Part shown: positions 60,701-64,000 of the stretch, in pieces
How the letters are laid out: each line of letters begins with the position of its first letter
Position numbering within the stretch: the stretch's first letter is position 1
DNA from: Ancylostoma caninum
Taxonomy: Eukaryota; Nematoda; Chromadorea; Rhabditida; Ancylostomatidae
Assembly: GCA_037903475.1 (NCBI GenBank)
Contig: JBAJFG010000116.1
Location: forward strand, 1 to 64,000
Direction of reading: 5' to 3'
Length of the DNA stretch: 64,000 nt
Made by a program: the position numbers and the translations under genes
Notes under the pieces: model-generated
The model's database searches: none
Told to the model about the DNA's origin: nothing
What the model saw: only the letters and a program-made list of their open reading frames with translations

Positions 60701-62710
60701 GTTTTAGTTGAGGAAATTTCCCACTTGAGTTCAGAATCTGGCTCCACGAAGTTCGCTCGTTTTCTCGCAATTTAGATGGGAAATCGATGGGAAATTCGCC
60801 AAATTTCCCATCGATTTCCCATCGAGCTCCCAAAAACATATGAAGGTCTAGAAAATTGAAACTCTGGCAGAAGATAGAGCTGATCATCCTATAAGGATAG
60901 ATAGAAGAACATTCGCTGATTTTGAGTCAGAGAACCTCAGTGCGAGTTCTAAATAACCTAATAGTTTTCCACAAACTGACGCCCCTTGTAGGCGAATTCT
61001 CGCATGTGTTATCGATCGATTTCGCTTCCCTCACTTCATTTTCTAACCTTTAAATCCTCTCTACTCCACACTAAATCCTGAACGGTTCCAACCAGTGCAA
61101 AAATTTTTTGGAGGCGCCGGGAATCGAACCCGTGGGCGCGCGAATGCCAACGCTGAAACCGATTCCCTCGCATGCGCTGCCAACCAGTCCTGTTTTGGCA
61201 GGTACTGACGTGATCGTTCCTGCATGCAGTCTGGTCCGATCGAATAAGGAAGGATGTATATCGACCTCAAGGTTGTTTTAGTTCCAATTTTGGGTTTTTA
61301 AAGTGTTTCTTTTGTGTGTTCTTCCTTGAAACTGTTCAGTGTTTCTGTGAACAGAGAAAACATGCGGGGGCAGGAGGCGGAGGGGGGTCGTGAAAAGATG
61401 GGGGTTGGATGAGGGAATAGGGGGGGGGGGTCGTATTGAGGGTCGGTTTTTCCCATCGTCATGCTTGACCCTGTTTATTTATAGTGCGTCGGAGATCGCA
61501 TCGGATTTGTGCTGCGACGGTCGGGCACGAAATTGGAATGACGCGTTGTGGCTTTGTTCATAGTCCGCAAGCACACGTTTTCACATCAGCTGTTCCCATC
61601 CATGGACTTCGCATGTTTTCATTGCAAATCAAGCGGTTTTTATCGATTTCTGACGTTTTTTTCGAAGTTTTCCTTTCTCCTACACGCATTAAGGATCAAG
61701 ATAATGATCGTCCCACCATAAATTACGTGATTGGAACTCGAAAACAAAAGATAATCCCGAGACAGAACTGTGTAGTGTATATCCTTCTTTTGGTATTTGT
61801 TTTATGCAAAGCTATTTATGAACACACTAATTCCAAAACTTGGCAAATCGCCTACACAATCTTTACTCTCATGAAGAGAGAAAAACAAAAGAAAATAACG
61901 AAACGGGCGAAAACAGTTGAGAAAATACGCCCCACGAGGTTCTATCGACTGATGGATCGGAGGCAAATCGTTTCGATGGAGTAAAAACAGGGGTCGTCGT
62001 CGGATTCCGACGAGGATCGATACATACCTTTTGTGATCCGACGGATGGGACTTCAACGCACTATAAATAAAGCTATAAGTCGGGAATATTTTTTGGGTAA
62101 GCATGGGTAAGCATGCGCTTACCCAAGTCTTCAGTAGAAACACAGCTCTACGCCCAGATTGAGTTGCCATCCTAGGTTAGTGGCATGTAAACTAGTTCTT
62201 TGCCCCCGAATCACAGCATCTGCGGGGCCATTGCAGCTCGTGGGACGACAAAATAAGCTTTGATTTCGCAGGGTAACTGCTGGTGAAACATGTTCGGCCT
62301 GTTTCCTTTGTTGATACAGCTGCTTTTCTTGTCCGTCTCCCCGAGTACCGCGCACTTTACCCATTTTTCTCTGCTACTATCCCTCTAACTTTTTTTTCTG
62401 GTAGAATGAATGAACAATTGTAGCTTGATTCACTGCTTTCCAATCATCTAGTAATACTAAATATTTCAAATATGGAACGTGCTATGCACTTCCCAATAAA
62501 ACTTACTTCCAAAAGTAAAAGTTTAAAAGACAAAACACACCAGAAACACCGATCGAAATGAGTCCATTGTACTTTATGAGGTGAGACAGCGTTTCAACAA
62601 GGTACTCCTTGATGTTCTGACACAACTCCTCTCGTGTCTGAGCAATAACAGTCAGAGGACGATCCTTCACAACAGTCATTACGAGATGATACAATAAATA
62701 GGAGAACCAC
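42652..62710 (-). CDS. PGLS: 6-phosphogluconolactonase (gene span, 5 exons found)
   Basis: Cytosolic enzyme that hydrolyses 6-phosphogluconolactone to 6-phosphogluconate, the second step of the oxidative pentose phosphate pathway. Exons in order are 62541-62710 (ATG at 62679), 56428-56507, 49955-50069, 44803-44957 and 42652-42795, with all junction phases consistent. Together they give about 208 residues. Signatures seen are GVSGGS (phosphate loop), [32 protein letters not shown] and [16 protein letters not shown]. Only the last 30 or so residues (family pattern Leu-Pro-Ala...Trp-x-x-Asp) are missing and were not found below 42652. Introns hold a LINE and several DNA transposons. Related to the NagB/devB family; the full motif set makes a deaminase unlikely. 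Confidence 0.95.
43015..43265. mobile_element. short element with CAGTGGCGGACGCAGG end and AT-rich core
   Basis: CAGTGGCGGACGCAGGGGGG at the left faces CCCCCCCCCTTCCGCCAGGG at the right around a 100-bp run of TTTATTAT words. Similar starts occur at 26670 (CAGTGGTGGACGCAG), 40850 and 56810 (CATCCGACACTG). CAGTGGCGGA-type termini are common in non-autonomous hAT elements. Confidence 0.5.
44178..44311. mobile_element. 133-bp MITE with 32-bp perfect-like ends
   Basis: GGAAGCTCCAAATGTCCGCA continuing GTCAAGAG at the left is repeated in reverse at 44283-44311. This palindrome underlies several open frames around 44060-44480, none of which is credible. It lies in the lactonase intron after exon 4. 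Confidence 0.82.
44490..44690 (+). other. open frame with a zinc-finger-like stretch
   Basis: Reads [20 protein letters not shown]. Spacing between the Cys pair (4) and to the His is one residue off the classic C2H2 pattern, and TTTCATTTCTAG in the middle looks like an acceptor. Perhaps a gene fragment; more likely chance. Confidence 0.2.
44803..44957 (-). CDS. PGLS: 6PGL exon 4
   Basis: Reads [40 protein letters not shown] and [12 protein letters not shown]. LGMGxDGHTxSLFPGH is the catalytic signature; its His is the proposed catalytic base in the family. The acceptor TATTCCAG (rather than TTTGCAG 20 bp further in) keeps phase with exon 3. The donor is AAG|GTCAGT. Confidence 0.96.
45065..45734. 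other. low-complexity intronic DNA
   Basis: Oligo-T run at 45157-45181 and a C-rich run at 45370-45402. Short frames on both strands; nothing recognised before LINE copy B begins. Confidence 0.4.
45735..49411 (+). mobile_element. CR1-type LINE (copy B), degenerate
   Basis: Decayed ORF1 (about 45735-46530; [30 protein letters not shown]) is followed by ORF2 with many stops and shifts. Endonuclease pieces are [16 protein letters not shown] and TSDHCSISY (46654-47331). Reverse transcriptase pieces are [46 protein letters not shown] and FADDIEIY (47941-48906). The tail is AAATAAATAAACAAATAAAT near 49387-49411. It lies in the lactonase intron between exons 3 and 4, antisense to that gene. ORF1 shares its layout with copy A. 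Confidence 0.87.
46654..49300 (+). pseudogene. LINE copy B ORF2 remnants
   Basis: The longest open pieces are 46654-47331 (endonuclease C-terminal half) and 48250-48906 (reverse transcriptase, intact FADD box). The piece between them, 47332-47940, is broken by stops. After 48906 the frame continues past a TAA with the conserved thumb pattern ([18 protein letters not shown] in shifted frames). Not capable of making a full protein. Confidence 0.8.
49432..49706 (+). other. open frame after the LINE tail
   Basis: Open from the LINE copy B tail to a TAA at 49704, ending [20 protein letters not shown] and IVNFNDC. Candidate acceptors TCTTTCAG (49499) and TTTTTCAG (49580) lie inside. No family recognised; it would lie antisense in a lactonase intron. 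Confidence 0.2.
49955..50069 (-). CDS. PGLS: 6PGL exon 3
   Basis: Reads [20 protein letters not shown], then [18 protein letters not shown]. DERxVPxxxxxSNYG is the second signature of the family. The acceptor is GATTTGCAG and the donor is CAG|GTTTGT, leaving in phase 1. No long open frame covers it, so it is easily missed. Confidence 0.93.
50495..50648. mobile_element. 154-bp hairpin MITE TTGGCGCTATAG
   Basis: TTGGCGCTATAGTCCACGTG at the left, CTATAGCGCCAA at the right, with ACTCCACGTAGG pairing inside and a GC-rich centre (GTCGGCGGCGCCGGCAACTG). Related GC-rich pieces occur at 32385-32450 and 6090-6145. Confidence 0.75.
51275..51800. repeat. direct-repeat pairs inside the hAT-like element
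   Basis: GAACTAAGGGAACACTACAA at about 51296 recurs as GAACTAAGGGGGCACTACAA at about 51449. GAGCATACACTTTTTTAGTT at about 51573 recurs as GAGCATACACTTTTTTATTT at about 51747, with the following 30 bp also alike. These look like internal duplications in the element. Confidence 0.65.
52024..52460. mobile_element. palindromic MITE, 437 bp, GACGCACGC-rich
   Basis: Termini AGGGTAATTTACACCAG and, on the other strand, AGGGCAATTTATACTAG. Both are followed by GCGTGCGT...GACGCACGC words and the internal palindrome CGTCAAATTTGACG. Inverted ends and high self-complementarity identify a MITE. It is nested in the hAT-like element. Confidence 0.8.
53965..54163. repeat. short inverted element GCGCAACCGCGCCGCGCGCG
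   Basis: GCGCAACCGCGCCGCGCGCG at about 53979 is mirrored by CGCGCGCGGCGCGGTTGCGC at about 54134, with a 130-bp loop. It interrupts the match between the two TTAAAGGCAGCAC copies, so it is a separate insertion. Confidence 0.65.
54612..55079. mobile_element. second copy of the palindromic TTAA MITE, left end truncated
   Basis: AGCTGAAATCCTCGACTCCG to AGCTCATGCTGCCTTTAAA, about 90 percent identical to 16867-17327, including the GCGAACACG arms. The left terminus is missing or replaced by GAATACAGCTGT. It is nested in the larger relative at 53724-55192. Confidence 0.85.
55196..55346 (-). pseudogene. GIY-YIG endonuclease fragment of a retroelement
   Basis: The frame reads [20 protein letters not shown] then [20 protein letters not shown]. 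This recalls the CxxC...GDC...G.VY.I.C..C...YIGETGR pattern of retroelement-associated GIY-YIG nucleases common in nematode genomes. Here Tyr-Ile-Gly is Tyr-Thr-Gly and several cysteines are lost, so it is dead. It abuts the right end of the AAAGGCAGCA element at about 55190. No reverse transcriptase was recognised upstream. Confidence 0.5.
55347..56427. other. no gene recognised (lactonase intron)
   Basis: Minus frames at 55361-55669, 55671-55895 and 55780-55962 have no splice context and no familiar motifs. The first lies directly upstream of the GIY-YIG remnant and may be decayed retroelement. Confidence 0.4.
56428..56507 (-). CDS. PGLS: 6PGL exon 2
   Basis: Joined in phase to exon 1 it gives [20 protein letters not shown] then [10 protein letters not shown]. 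The GxSGGS loop that binds the sugar phosphate spans the junction. The acceptor is CATTTTAG and the donor is ATG|GTAAGG, leaving in phase 0. Confidence 0.93.
56556..56838. mobile_element. possible element with CAGTGTCGGATGCAGG end
   Basis: The right end, read on the minus strand, is CAGTGTCGGATGCAGGTGGG; the left side is GGCAGTGGGCGGGAGGGGGG. The core is AT-rich (TGAATAATAAAAATTTAAAA). Same style as 43015-43265. Immediately downstream of lactonase exon 2 on the gene's upstream side. Confidence 0.4.
57130..57200 (+). repeat. third tRNA-like (SINE-like) fragment
   Basis: CTCAAGGGTTCGATCCTGCT contains a B box, preceded by an A-box-like CAGAGGGACCATCAAGCC. Words such as GGGAAGTTTCCCATCGATTT near 57490 also occur in the foldback hAT at 59886-61473, so this is probably a decayed relative of one arm. 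Confidence 0.45.
57858..59746. mobile_element. hAT-like element, 1889 bp, word TTCGAATATTCGAA
   Basis: Perfect 8-bp duplication GTCGCTAC (57850-57857 and 59747-59754). Termini TATACTTGCA and TGCAAGTATA. Arrays of ATTCGAATATTCGAAA words fill about 57880-58060 and 59545-59725. The interior (58060-59540) has no recognisable transposase; the 96-codon frame at 58237 resembles nothing I know. It lies in the lactonase intron between exons 1 and 2. Confidence 0.9.
60083..60154 (+). repeat. tRNA-like segment in left arm of the foldback hAT
   Basis: Runs from GCAGGACTGGTTGGCAGCG (A-box-like) to GCAGGTTCGATCCCCGGC (near-perfect B box). The ends cannot form an acceptor stem, so it is not a functional tRNA but a tRNA-derived (SINE-like) sequence that could retain a Pol III internal promoter. 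Confidence 0.65.
61110..61192 (-). repeat. tRNA-like segment in right arm of the foldback hAT
   Basis: Minus strand reads CAGGACTGGTTGGCAGCGCA ... ACGGGTTCGATTCCCGGCGC, the diverged inverted partner of 60083-60154 with a longer middle. The B box GGTTCGATTCC is perfect. No acceptor stem. Confidence 0.65.
61482..62520. other. open frame of 166 codons and an inverted-repeat border
   Basis: Plus frame 61484-61984 contains a hydrophobic stretch ([20 protein letters not shown]) and a basic tail, but no family was recognised. GCTTTATTTATAGTGCGT, split by the foldback hAT (59876-59885 plus 61474-61490), is mirrored at about 62049-62076. The frame may therefore be the remains of an older inverted-repeat element into which the hAT jumped. 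GGGTAAGCATGCGCTTACCC near 62103 is a short palindrome. Confidence 0.35.
62541..62710 (-). CDS. PGLS: 6PGL exon 1
   Basis: Opens after TTTTCGACAG with a 31-base leader and ATG at 62679. The frame reads [40 protein letters not shown] and ISIGVS, the N-terminal helix and first strand of the Rossmann-like fold. The donor is CTG|GTGTGT, in phase 1. Upstream in-frame codons exist, but the acceptor just 5' makes this ATG the natural start. Confidence 0.9.
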
Positions 62711-62725
62711 CTGTCGAAAACAATT
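62711..62725 (-). promoter_or_regulatory. likely spliced-leader trans-splice acceptor
   Basis: TTGTTTTCGACAG lies 31 bases upstream of the lactonase ATG, with no upstream coding exon in a compatible frame. In nematodes such a site usually receives a spliced leader. With the upstream gene ending 158 bp away, SL2-type splicing in an operon is the obvious reading, but the sequence alone cannot say which leader is used. Confidence 0.5.
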
Positions 62726-62868
62726 AATAGTGAATGTATACGAGTTCCTAGATGAAGATCTCGATAGGTGTTGCGACAGCACACAGGCATATCCAGGAAA
62801 TGCGAAAACATACTCAGTTCATAACTTCATTTGAAAGACAATAAAGCGAATGATACAACACAACATCT

Positions 62869-63000
62869 TCAAACTAATGTGTGCCTTCCGACTTTTTCAT
62901 TCGCTGCTTCTTTTTCTCGCTGCTTCTCCTCGTCAAAAATCAATTGCTTCACCTTTGGAATCAACAGCGCTGAGATCTCCGGACGAGCAAGATCTTTGAT
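62869..63000 (-). CDS. last exon of an unidentified gene upstream of 6PGL
   Basis: After acceptor AAGTTTCAG the frame reads IKDLARPEISALLIPKVKQL, then IFDEEKQREKEAANEKVGRH, TLV and a TGA stop (62869-62871). The charged, helical C-terminal tail and clean splice site look like a real protein end. I do not recognise the family. It precedes the lactonase gene on the same strand. Confidence 0.7.
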   Translation of the reverse strand: MKDLARPEISALLIPKVKQLIFDEEKQREKEAANEKVGRHTLV

Positions 63001-63460
63001 CTGAAACTTGTAGTTGGAATAAGGTACGGTTTGTCCCATGCATTCACACTGAACGTAAGAACGGATGACAATAGAGTGGCATCCCTACGAGACTGTGCCC
63101 TGTGACTGTATGTTATGTTTTCTTCTGTGCACTGTGATTTCAAATTCCGAAAATCAAAAAAAAAAAGAAAAGAAAGGACATTTTCAAAGAATGGATTTGG
63201 AGGATGTCTGAAAATTTCAGTAGTTTGTCCGATCAGAAGTATTAGGAGGCGGAAACAACTTTAATAATAGAAGACTCATAGGACACTGCATCGTGAGGCG
63301 TTGAGTAATATCTTCCGCATTTTTTTTTATTTGCGACTCGGAAGTTAGAAATAAAACAAATGGTATGAAACAGAAACGCACAAAGGGCTATCCTTGCTTT
63401 ATGAAATTACCGCTTGCATGTAGTAAAATGACGTTATAATGGAGTCGCAAATATGCTCAC

Positions 63461-63534
63461 CATTTGGTACCGTAAGGTTCTAACGATGCAATAATCATTG
63501 GAAGGCATCCTTGTTTCGACTTATTTGACTTCGG
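63461..63534 (-). CDS. candidate internal exon of the gene upstream of 6PGL
   Basis: Between TTTACAG and TG|GTGAGC the frame reads PKSNKSKQGCLPMIIASLEP then YGTK, 24 codons leaving in phase 2. The next exon at 63000 starts in phase 0, so at least one more exon would be needed between them, or this one is spurious. No family recognised. Confidence 0.4.
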
Positions 63535-63704
63535 CTGTAAACAGCCTCTCAGAATATCTTTATCCTGTCATGTACTGAGTGTAGCTTTAGAATCACAGCG
63601 TCAGTTGAGGCGGAATCGGGAGAAATCAGTACGTTATCGGCATATAGTGGAGTCGTTTTGACAGTGCGTTGTCCGCGGCAGCGGCCCTGCTGGCATTGGG
63701 GCAC

Positions 63705-63890
63705 GCAGTGCGGTCGGTCAAACAGTTGATCCACGATGGATCCGGCTTCTTTGACGAGTTTTATCGTCTGTTCCCTTCTTCATTTGTTCTTAGAGCTGAG
63801 GAAGAACAATATAAGAGGAAACAAGCGATAAAACTGTTCAAAGATACCAGATCAATCATAGGTCAACTTTTTGACCGACCGCACTATACA
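63705..63890. repeat. 186-bp imperfect hairpin
   Basis: GTGCGGTCGGTCAAACAGTT with GATC pairs with GATCAATCATAGGTCAACTT ... GACCGACCGCAC. The inner part pairs too (GAGTTTTATCGTCTGTT with AAGCGATAAAACTG). The two open frames over it, one per strand, are shadows. Confidence 0.7.
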
Positions 63891-64000
63891 CATGTAGGTT
63901 CAAAACGTTTGTGGATTGAAGGCAGGAAATTTTCGCTCCAGAGCTGAATGGTCAAACCTAAGAATTATTTCCTACACATCATTACTGTGAAAGTGGAGCA

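Larger units (their letters stand above)
59886..61473. mobile_element. hAT-like foldback element, 1588 bp, word GATGGGAAATTTCCCATC
   Basis: Exact 8-bp duplication TTTATTTA (59878-59885 and 61474-61481). Termini CAGGGTCAAGC on both strands. Each side carries, in inverted orientation, a G-rich tract, a tRNA-like stretch, about 200 bp of matching sequence (60260-60480 against 60770-61010) and GATGGGAAATC words, so almost the whole element folds back. No transposase. Confidence 0.9.

Noticed and set aside
60083..61192. Functional tRNA genes
   Set aside because: B boxes are good, but the ends cannot form a 7-bp acceptor stem and the two copies differ in length in the anticodon region.

Overview
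The window looks like nuclear DNA of a multicellular animal, most likely a clade V (strongylid, hookworm-like) nematode. The reasons are protein exons of 65-200 bp with worm-type TTTTCAG acceptors, introns of up to several kb packed with transposons, CR1-type LINE debris, a nematode-style nicotinic receptor gene, and a short gene-to-gene spacing that resembles a worm operon. There are no prokaryotic operons, rRNA genes or CRISPR arrays. Most long open frames are shadows of repeats, and the real genes had to be assembled exon by exon from splice sites, reading phase and protein motifs.

Two host genes can be reconstructed, both on the minus strand. (1) A nicotinic acetylcholine receptor (Cys-loop channel) subunit runs from 28878 down to at least 4435. 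Eleven exons were found, and the junction phases agree from the ligand-binding domain through the Cys-loop, the vicinal Cys pair, M1-M3, the cytoplasmic MA helix and M4. The signal-peptide exon and the very last exon were not found. (2) A 6-phosphogluconolactonase gene (oxidative pentose phosphate pathway) runs from 62710 down to 42652 in five exons; only the C-terminal exon is missing. The last exon of a third minus-strand gene (62869-63000) ends 158 bp before a likely trans-splice acceptor of the lactonase gene, so the two may be one operon. A signal-peptide exon at 3634-3729 may start another minus-strand gene.

The rest is mostly mobile DNA. There are two CR1-type LINEs on the plus strand (about 11640-15893 and 45735-49411), a minus-strand LINE fragment (16058-16683) and a GIY-YIG endonuclease remnant (about 55196-55346). 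Non-autonomous hAT-like elements are numerous. Five are delimited by 8-bp target-site duplications: 26987-28046, 34083-35190, 50916-52759, 57858-59746 and 59886-61473. Several carry long subterminal arrays of one short family-specific word. Also present are a 6.1 kb foldback element with roughly 1.3 kb arms inside a receptor intron (18296-24410), a mariner-like element (25215-26099), several TA-flanked elements, a TTAA-associated family sharing the terminus AAAGGCAGCA, many small palindromic MITEs and three tandem repeats.

Layout: 1-3.6 kb repeats; 3.6-28.9 kb receptor gene with transposon-filled introns; 29-42.6 kb mostly transposons and unassigned DNA; 42.6-62.7 kb lactonase gene with a LINE and several DNA transposons in its introns; 62.9-64 kb end of the upstream gene and a hairpin repeat. 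The most noteworthy observations are a hAT-type element that appears to carry a spliceable exon, foldback hAT arms that carry tRNA-like sequences, the intronic megapalindrome, the possible operon, and unusual pore residues in the receptor subunit.
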